Below, piece by piece: positions 12,601-26,937 of a stretch of 64,000 nucleotides of DNA. Position 1 is the first letter of the stretch; each line of letters starts with the position of its first letter. Position numbers and translations under genes: made by a program. The DNA comes from Corynespora cassiicola (lineage: Eukaryota; Ascomycota; Dothideomycetes; Pleosporales; Corynesporascaceae): assembly GCA_022059125.1 (NCBI GenBank), contig JAEUWY010000002.1:1-64000 (forward strand), read 5' to 3'. The notes beneath the pieces are model-generated. The model saw only the letters and a list, made by a program, of their open reading frames with translations, did not search any database and was not told where the DNA came from.

Positions 12601-15600
12601 TTAGAATAACTACGTTAGGCTGAACTACAGGTAAATATAGCTAAATCCAAATTCTATATAAAACGTACTTAATACTTAGAGTACGTTCTAACTAACTAAA
12701 AGTTAAAAGTAGATTTAGAAAAAATTAAAGCCCTGCGGAACTAGGTCTAATCTACTACTATTACTAGAGTAAAGTCGTTTCTAGGATTCACTAGCTTCTA
12801 CTAATAATTTATACTAAAATATTTTTAAATAGCTTTTTTAATTAGTGCACTCTAAAGTTCTGTAGTATTTTTTAAATAGACTCTAGCGTGTAACTAAGCC
12901 TTCAAAGCCTTAAAAAAAGCTTTTCTTTCTATTCTAACGCTATACTACTTTAATTCTAAGTTACTTATAAAACTAAAAATAGATATATTAGACAGTGCAA
13001 TCGCCGGCGTACAATCCTAGTAATATTTAAATAAAAAATAGTACTCTTACGCCTTCTACAGCAAGAGCTTATTTAGTTTTAAGCTTAACTAGAAAATATA
13101 TAATAAAGAACTTTTCGCTATTATTACTGCTTTTAAAAAATAGCGAGCTAATCTTTTTTCTGTAAAGTATTAGATTTAAGTATATTTAGACTATAAGTCG
13201 CTTAAATACTTTATAACTACTAAAGTTTTTAACGCGCGATAAGTAAAATAAGCAGAAAAACTAGCGCTTTTTAACTTTTGTATTAAATACACTTTAGATA
13301 AAAATAATACTAGAGCTGATATTCTTAGTCGTTGCGAACAGAATATAGAAAATTTTTCTACTATTTAGCGTAACAACCGTTTTTGCGTGCTAATAAAACT
13401 ATATTACTTTAATCTCTATATTAACGCTAAATTAGCTTAAAAATATATTAGAGTTTAGACTGAGTATGTGGCTCGCGTATATACAATATTTCTAAAAAAC
13501 TTAATAAGTCTTAACTTTTTCGAACTTATTAATGCTCTTTTAAAAAAAAATTAATTAAGCTTTGTAAAGAAACGCGAAAACTCTTCTAACTAGTACTAGA
13601 TATATAACAGACTTATATTGTACTAATATTAACTATATATTTTTTAGAACTTTACGCTTATTACACGCTTAATACAAAAAACTTATAACTAAGTTTTTTT
13701 AGCACATCTCAGCGCTACGAAAACCTACCAGCTATTAGCTTAAAAGTACTACTAGAAAGATATAGATAACTCGTGCAAGTAATATATACAGAACTACTTT
13801 ATCTATTAATAAGCATATCTGAAACAAATCCGTCCCGCTAAAAAAATCTATTTTTTTTCTATTCTAAACTGTTTTATACAACACCTCTGTATAGACTTTA
13901 AAGAATTTCTCCGTAATAAAACTAGCTATAATTAGATTTTAATAATTATTAATTAACTCTCTAAGTAAGCTGTATTAATTCTATATTATAAAAATACTAA
14001 CGCACGTAGTATAGCCTATCTGTTTATTTAGTAGATATACTAATTTAGATATACTCCGGAGTTAATTATATTAGACCGAAAACTACAGTTTATTTCCAGT
14101 TTCTAGTCTAAATTCTGTTAAATTATTAGCGTTAAAGTTAAACTGTCTACTGTATATCACAAAAAAATAAACAGCTAGACTAAAATTATAAACTAATATA
14201 TTAACTAGAGACTGAGGCTATTTATAAGCTACTACTAAAATAACTAGAGTAAACTTCTGCTGTTAATAGATCGCGCTCAGATTACTCTTCTATATATAAG
14301 TTTAGAAATAACTTTTTACTAAGTTCTATTCAGTTCCGAACTCTGTTAGAGTTAGTATTAGAAAAAGTAAGAATCTTCTAAGCTTTAAAAAAGATTAAAC
14401 TATTAGAACGCTCTAGTACTTACCTTATAGATATATAAAGTCTAGAAGCTTGCGAAAAAATTTTTTAAAAAAGCTCAGAAATAAATACAAGCTTAAGTTA
14501 ACCTCTATTACTAATAAATAGATTAAAATATTAGAAATTAAGTGTATTTTAGTATAAAAAATCTAATATCTATAAAACTAAGCCGAAAGCTGTCTGAACA
14601 GTAGACAGGTTTTTTTAAAATACTAGAGAAGATAGGTTATTTATACCGTCTTAAACTGCCTCCCGAATTAAAAATCTATAATATATTTATACTAGATATT
14701 CTATACAAAAACCCAGCTAACTTTTTTTTAGAATAAAAAACTCCGAAATCTAGCAGAGTACCTATTAATAAAGTAGAAAAATAGAAAGTAGAGAACATTC
14801 TCGCCAGCAAACTAGTACACTTATTACTAAAATACTAAATAAGTTAGATTAGATATAATCTAGACCTTACGTAGTATAACGCATTAAACTTTATAAAAAC
14901 TCTATATAAGCTAAAAGCATTCTATAATAAGTACTTAGATAAGCCAGAACTTTTTAGATCTCTGAACTAATAGCTCTAAGTATGGAAGTAAGAAATAAAA
15001 AACATAAATTACCTGCAAGATAATAGAGTAGAATAAAATAGTTATTAGATATTTATTTAAAACTTTTTTTAGACCCGCCTCCGAAACTCCCCAGACCTAA
15101 CTACTAGTTCTTCTTATTTTTATTAAAAATCGGATCGCTATTACTATCAGATTTTTTTAACTTAGACTTGTTCTTAAGCTCTAGTAATATTTTATCTAAC
15201 CTGCCCGCCCGCCGGGACCGCTTTACTAGAAAAAACTTAGTAGATTTAGCAGCTTTTTTTCTATCTGCGCGAACTAGGCTGCGTAAAAAAGCTATCTTTA
15301 AATTAGCTAGCCTCTAATTTATTTTTTTTACACTCTGCTAGACCGCTTTTAAAGTTGTATAAATAGCTAGTAATACTTTTCTAGTCTGTATATATTCTAA
15401 CTCCGCTCTAGTTATTTAAGCTACTACTAAAACAGCTCTAGCCGCAATTCTTACTATAGTAGTTAAAGTAAAATTATCTAAGTTTTTTTTTAGTTACTTA
15501 CAGTTTATACTAATGTTTTATACTTAGCAGCGCAGTATTCTAAAATTTAGAATAAAGTATTAGCTAACTATTCCGAATGCGTACTGAGTTAGATATATAC

Positions 15601-16070
15601 TAGCTTATATAAATCTTTTTAAGCAGTACAGTACTCGCACTTTTTACTTAAAATTAACTTAAACTTAAAATTAATTATATATTTTTTTACTAATACGCGA
15701 TAAGCGCGTAAGTATATTTTACAGTAAACTGCTAACAAAGTACTAAATAGAACTAAAATAGATATTGTAAAAAAAATTAGCAGAGGTACTGGATTTAGAA
15801 CAGATTACTTACAGAACGCAATAAGTAAAAAAGTAAAAAAAAAAAAAAAAAAGAGCTAAAAGACTGAATTTATACCCGCTAGGCAGCAGCTTTATAAAAG
15901 TATTTTACTAGTTACGTAAACACGCAACACTTCTTTCTGTAAAATACTAGAAGTAAAAAGTAAATAATAAAATAAAGTGCCCCGCTTTTAATAAAAAATA
16001 TTTACGTTTTTTTTAAATAGGCTACAACTTAGAACAGATTAAAACAATCTGTCTACTAAAAAAAGGGTAA
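9641..16070 (+). pseudogene. Degraded gag-pol with chromodomain of gypsy element B
   Basis: The plus strand, read through stops, shows a gag knuckle near 10,975-11,035 (CYNC followed by a degraded KTGHF). Reverse transcriptase motif FGLCNGPATF is at 12,451-12,480 and the active site AYLNNIFIY (from YLDD) at about 12,530-12,558. RNase H lies around 12,960-13,330. The integrase core spans roughly 13,700-14,350 (CIDFKEF, then NQ/D-type catalytic positions partly lost). A chromodomain-like segment (SWIRYNLDLTWYNALNFI) lies around 14,780-14,960. The chromodomain places it among chromovirus-type gypsy elements. Many stops make it non-functional. Confidence 0.8.
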
Positions 16071-16422
16071 TATAATAAACTTTATTTATATAAAGTCTGA
16101 ATATATTTACTTTTAAACATCGCGCACGTAATTTAAAACTTTACATTTAATCTCTAGCTTCTAATATCTAACTTAGCTCTAATCTCTTATTTTTTCGTAC
16201 CCTCCTATAATAACTAAAAAATAAAACTAGACTAAACTTAGAATAAAGCACTAGAGAGAAACTATAAAAGATTATAATAGTTCTAGATAGTTCTGTAGTT
16301 TAGAAATGTTCTTTTATATAAGACCTATAGATTCCGATTTGTAATTATTCTCTAGTTCTGTGAACCCTTATTCTAAGTAGTATCTAAGCCGTATTAGAGA
16401 TAAGTCGCTCTGTATTCTTACA
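16071..16422 (+). repeat. 3' LTR of element B
   Basis: 352 bp ending CTTACA, followed by the target duplication GTTTG. Confidence 0.83.
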
Positions 16423-17663
16423 GTTTGTTGCTATAGATGTCGCGAGTAAAATATATTACTTTATATTTAACTTATTTACTAGTGTTAGTATTGTAGTACT
16501 TTTTGCTATAGCTTAGTTTAGTACGTTACTTATATTTTAGGTTCTAGTTCTAGCGTAATTCTATTCGCAGTTTATACAGTTTTTAATTAATATTAATAAA
16601 CTTATTTATAAGTAATTTAAACGAGTTAAGCTAAGCTTCAGAACGTATAAGTTCTTTTTTAATATTAAATTTAAGTCTTTAACAGTACATTATTATAAGT
16701 ATTTTATTATTCTATTTAGTAAAAATTAATAGTTACTGAAATTTATTAGCGTAATTAGCAGCTAAAGCCCGTTACTTAAAATATTAAATAGCTTATTTAG
16801 TAATAGTATTCTTATTAGAGAGTCTAAAAACTTATTTAATTTTTTCCTTAAATTCGTCAAAGTCTTCTATCTATTTATTAATATTATTATTAGCTTCGCC
16901 GTTCTTATACTTAATAAAAGCTAGTTTAATTTATTAAAGTATTTTGTTTTTTATGTACGTAACTGTAAATATAACACGTTTTTTTTTTTAATATTTCTAC
17001 TTTAGAAGTTAAAAAACAAGTTAAGCTGTAAGAGCCAGTCTTTAAACTTACTTTGTTTTCTATAGTAGAGATTAAATATTACTACTTTAATAGAATTATT
17101 ATCTGCTGTGTTAAGTTATATAATTATATTAATAGTAGCTTTAGCACTAATAGTGCTACTAGTTAAAATTAAAAGTGCGCGTGATTCTAAAGTAGTACTT
17201 ATTTTAAAAAATATTTATAATATTAAAGCTGTGCTATAAACTATAAGCGAGGCTAGAAAGCAAGTAGCTGCTTAGATTAATTCTTAGAAATAAATACTAG
17301 TAAAGTTACGTAAGTAAAACGATGTATAATATACTATACAGGTCTCTGTGTTAGCAATAGAGTATAATAAATTAATAGTTAATTTTAAATAATAAATTTA
17401 CTAATAAAATAAATATAATTATAAAGTATAATTGTGCGAACTATATACTTTAATAGTAACTATACTTATTTATACTTATTATAAGCGCTTACTATTAGTG
17501 CTTATAAGCGCTTACTTTACTAAAAAGTAAGTTTTAAATTATATATTCTTTTTAGTTACGTAATATAGTACAGCAGTTTCTTTTTAGGCGCGTAATTATA
17601 TATATAATTAGAGCCGCGCTCTTAATGTTGCCTGCCTAGATTCTTCTAAAACTGTATTATAAT
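16423..17663 (-). mobile_element. Gag end and LTR of gypsy element A2
   Basis: Continuation of element A2 beyond the inserted B element. 16,430-17,220 matches the gag side of A1 (6,440-7,228) and 17,221-17,663 is a 443-bp A-type LTR. The LTR now starts TATTAAAG instead of TGTTAAAG. It abuts another A-type element in opposite orientation. Confidence 0.75.
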
Positions 17664-20628
17664 AATAGAATATCTAATTATTTTTATTTCTAAGAAAGAT
17701 GAATTTCTACAGTTATATGTAGATTTTAAAAAACTTAATAATATTATAATTAAGAACAGATATCTACTACTAAATATTTAAAAGATTAAAAATAAATTAT
17801 CTAAAGTATAAATATTTATAGTTTTAGATTTTTAAGGCGCGTATAACCTAATACGTATAAAAAAAGGTAAAAAATAGAAAATAGTATTCCCGACGCGGTA
17901 TAAGCACTATAAATATTTTATAATACTATTTAGTCTTACTAACACACTTATAATATATTAGACACTTATTAATAACGTGTTAAGAGCATATTTAGACATA
18001 TTTATTATCGTATATCTAGATAATATTTTAGTTTTTTCTAAAGATTTTAAGAAACACGTCTAGTATATATAAACAGTATTAGAATATTTAGAAAAAGCAG
18101 AACTATAACTTAAACCAGAGAAATATAAATTCTATAAAAAAGAAGTTAAATTCTTAGAATATATTATAGAAAGACATAAAGTTAAAATTAGTTTAAAGAA
18201 AATTAAAGTAGTTAAAAACTGGCTAATACTAAAAAACGTTAAAAATATATAATTTTTTTTAGAATTCTGTAACTTTAACAAGCAGTTTATTAATTACTAT
18301 TTAGAAAAAATACTACTACTTACAAAATTAATAAAAAAAAATATACTATTTAAGTAGAATACAGACTAATAATAAGCTTTTAAAACACTTAAAAAAGCAA
18401 GCATATCACTACTAGTTCTTATATTTTTTATTAGTAGAAAACCTTTACGCATAGAAACAGATATATTAGACTTAGTAATAAAAGTATATATTAACTAAGA
18501 AAAAAAAAGCAAATAGCACCTAATTATTTATTACTTAAAAAAATTCAGTAAAACTAAAGAAAATTATAATATTTATAATAAAAAATTACTTACTATTATA
18601 GACTTTTTTAAATATTAGAGAATTTATACAGAAAGTTGTTTAAAACTTACAGTATATTTAGATTATAAAAATCTAATAATATTTATAATAACTAAACTAT
18701 TAAACTAATAATATACTAAATAGAGTAAAAAACTAAAATAATATAAATTTAAAATTATTTATATATTAAGTAAAAAAAATAAATAAGCAGACGTTTTAAG
18801 CTAAAAAACAGATATCGCAGAAACTAAGTTAATAAATAAAACTGCTATTTTTAAGTAAGCGTTAGACGGCACTTTAGAACTAGCACACAGCATTAATTTT
18901 ATTATAATAGTATATTAATAAGTACTAAAAAAACTTTATTAAACTATTATTTAGCAGTATTACGAAGATCTGTTACACAGACACCTAGGTATTAAACAGA
19001 TAATTAAACTAATATAATAAATATATAATATCTCTAAATTAAAGAACAAAATAACAAAGTTTATTAGAAAATATATAATATATTAGAAGAACAAGCACAG
19101 TACACACGCTTAATATAAAAAACTATAAACTGTAGAAATACTAAATAAACTCTAAATAGATATTACTATAAACTTTGTTACTAAACTACTAACGTTTTAA
19201 AATTTAGTTTCTAAAGTACTTTATAATGCTATTTTAGTAGTTATAGACAGATTTATAAAATACGCAGAGATAATTTTATTTAAAAATAACTATACTGTAC
19301 TAGAACTAGTATAAGTTATTCTAAATCGCGTAGTTAGGTATTATAAATTACTTTAATTAATTATTAGTAATAGAGATAAACTTTTTACGTTAAACTACTA
19401 GACGACATTAATATTAGCTATTAGAATTAAAAAAAAATTATTAATAGTATACTATCTACAGATAGACAGTTAAATAGAGAGAATAAACTAGACTATAAAA
19501 ATATATCTACGAATATATAGTAACTAAAAACAGAATAATTAAGTATTACTACTATTTATAATATAACTCACATTTAATAACAGAGAATTAGTAATAATAA
19601 AATAATTTCTTTATTACGTATTACACGGGACACATCTAAATCTTCTATTACTAAAAATTAAAAAAGAACGAATTAAGCCAGTTGTAAGCTAAGTAATAGA
19701 TAAATTAAAAAAATTATAAAAACTTTATAAATAATTATAAAAGAATATTAAGACAGCATAACGCAAAACTATTTCTTATATTAACTAGAAATAAAAAATA
19801 GTACTTTAGCTAAAAAGAAGAGATAAAGTATATCTTTTTACGAAAAATCTTTAAATAAAATAACTAAGTAAAAAATTAGATTACGTTAAAGTTAGACTAT
19901 TTTCAATTCTAAAGTAAAAAAAACTAGTTAACTATAAACTCTAACTTTCTGCTAATACTAGAATATATCTAATATTCTACGTATTACTATTAGAACCTGC
20001 TAACGCCGAAACACTAGTTTAAAAACACTTCTACTATAAAACAGAGAAAAAAATTAAATTTAAAGTTAAGAAGGTAAAAGTATATTAACAATTATTTAGA
20101 AAATAAAAATATTTAGTTAAATAGAAAGATTACTTTAAGTTTAAGAATACATAGAAACTAAAAACTAATTTTAGAAATTACTTAATACTGTTAGACTATT
20201 ATTAAAAAAAGCAATAGCGGAATTAATAAAGTTTATTATAAATTATATTATAGGTAAAAACTTAACTAGAGTATTAGTAGTAGAATAGTCTATAGATTAA
20301 GCGGCGTCTAACTTACTATTCTTTTTTATTTTTAATACTAGATAAAGCGCTTTCTTCTTTGCACGCTCTTTAGTCTATTTTAATATTTTTTTATTCTGTA
20401 TTAACTAAAATATTATCTGCGCTAATAACTTTTTATTTTTATTTTTTTTTTTTAATACTTATCGCGAGTACGGTTAAGTAATTTCTATAATAAGCTTACG
20501 CAGAGGCGACTAAGTTTAGTATACTTAGTATACTTTAAATAAAAATTAAATATAATAAAATAATTTTAACTAAAAGCAAAATATTTATTATAAAAAAAAA
20601 AGAAATAACGTTTATGCGACGAATCTCG
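17664..20628 (+). mobile_element. Pol fragment of a plus-oriented gypsy A-type element (A5)
   Basis: This is the reverse complement of about 1,500-4,460 of A1: reverse transcriptase (YLDNILVFSKDFKKHV at about 18,013-18,060), RNase H and integrase in that order on the plus strand. It appears to be the host into which A2 landed on its left and element C on its right. All frames are broken. Confidence 0.72.
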
Positions 20629-23600
20629 TGTTAGATACAAATCTAAAATAAAGTATAAAGGTTACAGTAATACAGATAGACAGGTAAAAAGAACCTAATT
20701 ATATATTATTATATAGAAAAAAGAGATAAATTGCTGCTAAAACAGCTTGCAGTAACTTAGAAATATATACTATCGCGCTTGTAACTAAGCTAATCTAAAA
20801 CACTCTATAATAAGCTATAATAGGTTATAATAAGATACAGCCTTACATTACCTCTTTTTTTAATAGTATATAACTTTGTATACTATTATGCCTGTAGATA
20901 AAAGAAATAGTAATTATAGGCATCTATTTTATATTTTAGTCTCTATTTAAAAAGTACAGTTTGCACTTTTAGATTTTTAGCAGTTTATAGCAGAATATAG
21001 CGACTTTATAGTTTAAAAATTACATTTAGTTTAGATATTCTGTTTTATTACTATCTATAATAGAGTACAGCAACTTTAGTTATTTAATCTAGTAGTTAAA
21101 ACTTATTAATTTAACTTATTAGAGTTCGTTATAGTCTACAGCGGTTTTTTCTATCTACTATAAAAGTTAAAATTTAATACTCTATCTCTTAGTAAGCTAC
21201 TATAGACTATAGTAGGCATAAGTATAACCAGTCTTCCTCTTTTAAAATTAAATTAAAGTTATTTTACTTTAGTAAAAAAAGTAAAAGTAAAAAAGTAGAA
21301 TGTTAAAAAAAGTTGCGGTAAAAAAGTTCTAACAGAAAAAAAATAAAAATACTCTCTAGAAATATATAAAGGATTCTTTTAACACTTTCTGGCTTCTAGT
21401 TTTTTTCTTTTTTACTTTCTACTCTTAATTCGGTAAGTTTTTTAAAATTTTCTTATACTCTCTATTTTAGAGTATTATAGAGTACTGCACTTTATTATAC
21501 TTTTTATTATAAAATATTATAAAGTATTACAGTTTATAATGCCCTATAATATTCTATAATATTCTATTTTATTATATTATAGTTCTAACTGACTAGTTTA
21601 GGAACCGTATACGTAATAATTAGACTATTTTAGATCTTTCTGCCCTTTAGCAACTTATTTTACTCTATTATTACTTATTATAGACTTTACTAAAGTTAAA
21701 AACGACATTCTAAATAATAGCAGATTTATTTATTACGTTTATATCTGTTATATTTTCTTTTTTAGTAAAAAAAAGTATTAATTTTTTAGGCAGATTAATT
21801 GTCTGTGTTCTGTTTTTAATAAGTTTACTAAAAACTTTTATAAAAAATAGTTAGTTAAAACAGAGAAAAGTAAAGTATTACTGTTTAAGTAGTGTTTTAA
21901 GTGCTTTATCAGCAACTAGAAGTGTTATACAGTAAGTTTCTGTTCTTTTCATAGCTATTTTAGGCTATTCTTAGCTATTATAGAGCTTTTTAACCTATTT
22001 TCAGATGCCTAAAGCTTTTTATAATAAATATAATATAATTTATAATTTTCTGCTTAAAATCCGCCGCGGTTACTATATAGTCTAGATTACTGTAGTTTTT
22101 AATAACGCTAAAACAGTTACTTAGAAAACTTGTTATAAAAAAGTCTACTTTAATACTACAGAGATAGAAATTTAGTAGTTTAGATTAACCTACATCTATA
22201 AGGCGCTTTCTAAGTGTTTTTTACAGTAATTTTTTTAAAATTCTTTATTTTAAGGTATTTTAGGCTATTCTGACACCTTATAAAGAGTTTATTCTCTATA
22301 ATATTTATTTAATACTATATAATAGTGTAGTTTCTGCTAATAATACTCTGCAGTCTAAAATACGCTTTAGTAGATATAAATAAAACTTTAAAAGCGTCGC
22401 TGCTAAGATAGAGGCTAAAAAATATACTTTTAAAGCTTTTATATCCGCCTAAGTCGAGACTAACTAAAAAAATAGTAATACGCCTAAAAAGAAGGTAAAA
22501 TAGCCTATTATATACTATAATAGCTTATACTAATGTTTTTTTTTAAAGTTGTAGTAGTAAAGCTACTTCTAGTTTAGCTGCTACAGCTGTCTAAAAGAAA
22601 AAAAAGTTAGAAATCTAAATTATTAATTTTAAGGCTAAACGTGCGCGTGCTCTAAAAAATAAAAAAAATACTTTTATAAAAAAGATTAAAAAGCTCTAAA
22701 GACAGATTGAGCCCCTTACTGCGGCCTGTACCTAGTTAATATATAGTAGTATAGATTAATACAAGCTCTTATAGGGTATTATAGCGTAGAAAAGTCTGGG
22801 TTAGTTTTCTTTAGCTTCTTTTTTGGCGTTATAGTTTCTTCTAGAGTATATAGGTGATACCCGGGGTCTTTAGTGGCCCTCTACCTAATTTTTAAATAGT
22901 TTTTTGTAATATAAGTTCTCTTACTCTAATATTTTTCTCTATACTTTATTATAATATTCTTTGGTCCTTTATAAATTATTTTAGACTATAATAGACTAGT
23001 AATATTTCTATAAGTTTTTTCAACCTCTTCGTATAGTCTTTAATTCTATATTTTCTTAGAATTATAGCGCTATTAAACACCTTTTTATATAAAAAACCTA
23101 ATATATTTTTTAGAAAAAAAATATAAGGTAAAGGTAGCTATGTTTTTTATTCTCTTTTTTTAGCTAAATCTCCGGATACTAGCTTACTTAAAAGTTATCT
23201 GGCTTTTTTCTAAGTATTTTAATCTATTATAGGCTATAATAAGGCTTTATAGCGTAAAGTAGTCTATTTACTCTTTTTTGTTCGTTAATTTTAGATACTT
23301 TTTTATTTTTAAAAGTTATTAATCGCGTTAGCGCTTATATTTAGTTTAAGTTTCTAAAAATTCTTTTTTTTAAAGTAACTTTTCTATTTTACTAAATATT
23401 TCTAGGTGCTGACTAAAAATTCTCTCCGATCTAGTATTTTTTTAATAAAATAGATATTATCGCCTATTATGCGTAATATGTTTACTAGTAGTTCGCTTTA
23501 AAGTTATATCGTTCTTTTCTTAGTATATTTTTCTAGTAATAATATATAGAAGACCGGGTGGATGCTTTATAGTCTAGATAGATTTACTTTATATACATCT

Positions 23601-26600
23601 GGCCTAATCTGGGCTATAATAGTCTCTGATTCTACATATTTTTAATTTAGCTTTTTTTTCGGCTTTGTTAAGCGTATATACCTGTTTAATATAAGTACTT
23701 TATCTTTTATTACTAAGAAGATATACTTTCTTTTTTTGTTAGAGTACTTTTTTTAGTATTTATTTACTATTTTAATTTTTTGGCGATATTCTACCTGTAA
23801 AGCAAGTACTTTTACTGCTAAATTATTTTCTAAGTATAATTCTCTGCTACTTAGAGGTATTCCGGGCTAGTCTAGCGCTTTTAGGTCCGCTTTGTAGTAT
23901 ACTTAAAATAGTATAGTTATAGTAGTTACGTGTACGCTGTTATTATACACAAATTCCGCAATTAGTAACTAGATTATCTAGTCGTTCTGTTTTAGGCAAT
24001 AATAGCATCTAAAATACTGTTTTAGAGTCTGATTCTGTTTTTCTGTTTATTTATCTGTTTTAGAATAATAAACAGAAAATAAAATTTTTAGAGTGCCTAA
24101 GTAGTAATAAAAACTATTCTAATATTTAGAATTTATTAAGGGTTTTTAATCTGAAATAATATTTTTTAAAGTTCTATAAAGTTAAACTATTTTTTTTATT
24201 TAGACTTAAGCTAAGTTTTAAGCGGTCTAATTCGCTTAAACTAGTATATAATAGGCTATTTTTATTAATCAGTCTACTACTATCAGTATTAAGTTATATA
24301 CTTAGCTAAAGTATTTTAATAAAGAAAGTTTAGTAATAAAGTCTATTATAACGTCCGACTACAGCCTATTAAAAGCTAAAAAAAAATTTAATAAACTATA
24401 AAGGCGGTATCTAGCTGTAACTAATTTTTTATACTTTAGATAGTTATTACAGTACGCCTCTACGTCTTTTCTAATCTTTTTCTAATAGTACTTACGTTTA
24501 ATTTTCTCTAGCGTTTTCTTTACTTTAAAGTAACCTGCTATTAAGCTATTATAGTATTTCTAAAATACTTTAGCTTTTTTCTAATCTGTACTTAGTTGTA
24601 ATTTTAACTAATTAGTTATTTAATATTATTTTAAAGTAAAGATAAAAAGTTGTTTCTCTTCTCTTTTTAAAAAAGTTTTTTACTTATTTTTTTTACTGTC
24701 TTTACTGCAAAAGTCTAAAATTAAAATATTTTTATCTTTTTTTTTTAAACTTTCTCTCTCTATTTCTTTTTTTTTTTTTTTTTCGGGTAGTTCTTCTCTA
24801 ATACAGAGTCCCGGGAGCCTCCGATATTTTACCTAAAGTATTCTAGTACTGTCTATATACTCTCTAGATAATTTTGTAATTATTACTAGTATTACAGAGT
24901 TTTATAAAAATTTCCGGGTTATTATAGCTCGTAGTAGCTCTATATAGGCTTTATTACTCTTCTGTAATAGTTGTTAAGCCTTTTTTATATAATTTAGCTT
25001 TTTTAATAAGCTGTCTGCAGAGTTCAGCTTCTTTCAATAATAAGTTATAACAAAATTATACTCTGTAAGTTTTTTATATGCTCTAATCTAGCAGTAGTTA
25101 AATATTTTTGTCTCTATAAACTATTTAAAATTATTATAGTCTGTAAAAAGCTTAAATAGCGTTTTTTAAAAGTAGTATTACTAATAAAACAAACTCTTAT
25201 CTATTATAAGCAATTTTTTGTTATAGGTGTTATAATTATATTCAGCTTAGTCTATTTTTCTCAAAAAAAACCTAATAGGTCTCTATTAGTTCTTTCTGTT
25301 CTGGCCTAGGCTTTTCTGGCTTATAATACTATAAATCGCGCCTTCTGAGGCGTCTATTTTAACTTTTATTAGTTTTTAAAAGTTAAAGTAGACTAAAATT
25401 AGAATTAAAAAGAAGGCATTTTTTATTTGTACAAAAGCTTATTTTACTTCTTAATTAAAATTAACTTTTATACTTTTTTTTTTTTTTTAGGCGTAGCCGC
25501 CTCTAGCCGCGTTTAGTTTTTTTTAAATTATTCTAGTTAATAGTAGAGCAATACAGAAGAAGTTAGCAATAAACTTTCTATAGTAATTTATAAAACTAAT
25601 AAATACTCTAATATCTCTTACTGTTTTTAGTATTAGCTAGTTTTAGATTGTTTTAACCCTCTCCGAGTCAACCTTAATCTCTTCTAAACATACTATATAT
25701 TCTAAGTATTCTACCTATTATGTGTAGAATTTACACTTACTAAGTTTTATATATAACTTAGCCTGCTTTAGTCTTTCTAAGACTTCTCTAACGTAATTTA
25801 TATAAGCCTTTTCTGTGTTAGAATAGACTAGAATGTTATCTAGATATATAATGCACGTTATATTAACTAGTTCTACTAGAGTCTAGTTAATATAAAATTA
25901 AAAAGCAGTAGAGGTGTTAGTTAGGCTAAAAAGCATTACAAAGTATTTAAAATAACTATATCTTATTCTAAAGGCTGTTTTCTATTTATTGTTCTCCCGG
26001 ATACGTATTCTGTAGTATACTTTTTAGATATTTAGCTTCGTAAACTACTTTGCTTTTAATAATTTTTTTAAAAACTTAGCTATAAGTAGTAATAGATGCT
26101 GGTTTTTAACTGTTATTTTATTTAAGTCTCTATAATTAATATATAGTTATAAAATTCTATTCTTCTTTTTTATAAAAAGAATAGGTGCCTTAGCTAGAAA
26201 CTTTAACTGTTTTATCTATTTTTTCTAAAAATACTCTTCTATATATTTACAAAAATATTCTAGTTTAACTATTAATATATTATAGAGTAGTTAGTAAAGT
26301 AGATTTATGCCAGATTACAGCTCTATTATAAAATCTTAGTTACTATATATAAATAGTACTAATACTTTATCGGGCCTAGCTATATTTTTAAATTTTTAGT
26401 ATTTTAGTTTTAGAACAGGCGTTTCTAGCCTAAACGCTAATATATTCTAAAGTTAACTAATTAAATAGATGTAAACGTTTGTATTAGAACTTAAAAGTAT
26501 TCTTTTAAACTAATCTGCGTCCTCTATAGCTATCTTAGTATATTTTAAACTATTATAGTTTTTAATACTTCTAAAAAGCATTTTTCGGCTCCGAAAATTT

Positions 26601-26937
26601 AACTTTAAATTAAACTAATTAATCTAAAATAGTCTTAAGTATATTAGCAGTTTTTTAAAATTAGTAACTATAAACAGAATTCTGTAGGTCTGTACTTTGT
26701 TTTTTAAATTTTTAATATATATCTCTGTAACTGTAAACCTATAAACAGTATAATCTAATTTATTTAGAGATAGTAGAATAATTTTTAGTACAGAATAAAT
26801 AACTAAATTCTGTTTCTTTGCTACTGTTGCTGAAATAATATTAAGCTGTACTCCGCTATCTACTATAGTATCTAGCTTCGTAGAACCTTTTATCTCTACT
26901 TTAAAAAAAAGTAGCGTAGGTTTTTTAATGTTTAGTA
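20629..26937 (-). mobile_element. RIP-degraded Ty3/gypsy element C, 5'-truncated
   Basis: A third gypsy family on the minus strand. An LTR-like end (TGTTAGATAC...CTTACA) at 20,629-20,847 is followed by a purine tract on the minus strand. Going left to right one meets integrase (VDRLIKIAYYI-like near 24,260-24,360), RNase H, reverse transcriptase (YLDNILVYS near 25,825-25,860) and an aspartic-protease-like stretch near 26,780-26,930. The gag and 5' LTR are missing: the sequence stops at the mariner element at 26,938, and beyond that element the sequence is family A. Confidence 0.68.
20848..23000. other. Unassigned 2.1-kb AT-rich stretch at the 3' side of element C
   Basis: No open frame and no motif I can name. 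It lies between the LTR-like end and the integrase of element C and is longer than a normal 3' tail of a gypsy element. It could be an extra reading frame of that element or another degraded insertion. Confidence 0.3.

Larger units (their letters stand above)
9289..16422 (+). mobile_element. Complete RIP-degraded Ty3/gypsy chromovirus-like element B
   Basis: LTRs of exactly 352 bp at 9,289-9,640 and 16,071-16,422 and the target duplication GTTTG (9,284-9,288 and 16,423-16,427) delimit a 7,134-bp element. The 5' LTR still begins TGTGACGAACC while the 3' copy reads TATAATAAAC at the same place, a run of transitions. A polypurine tract (ACTAAAAAAAGGGTAA) precedes the 3' LTR, so the element runs on the plus strand. 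It is inserted in the gag region of element A2. Confidence 0.88.
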
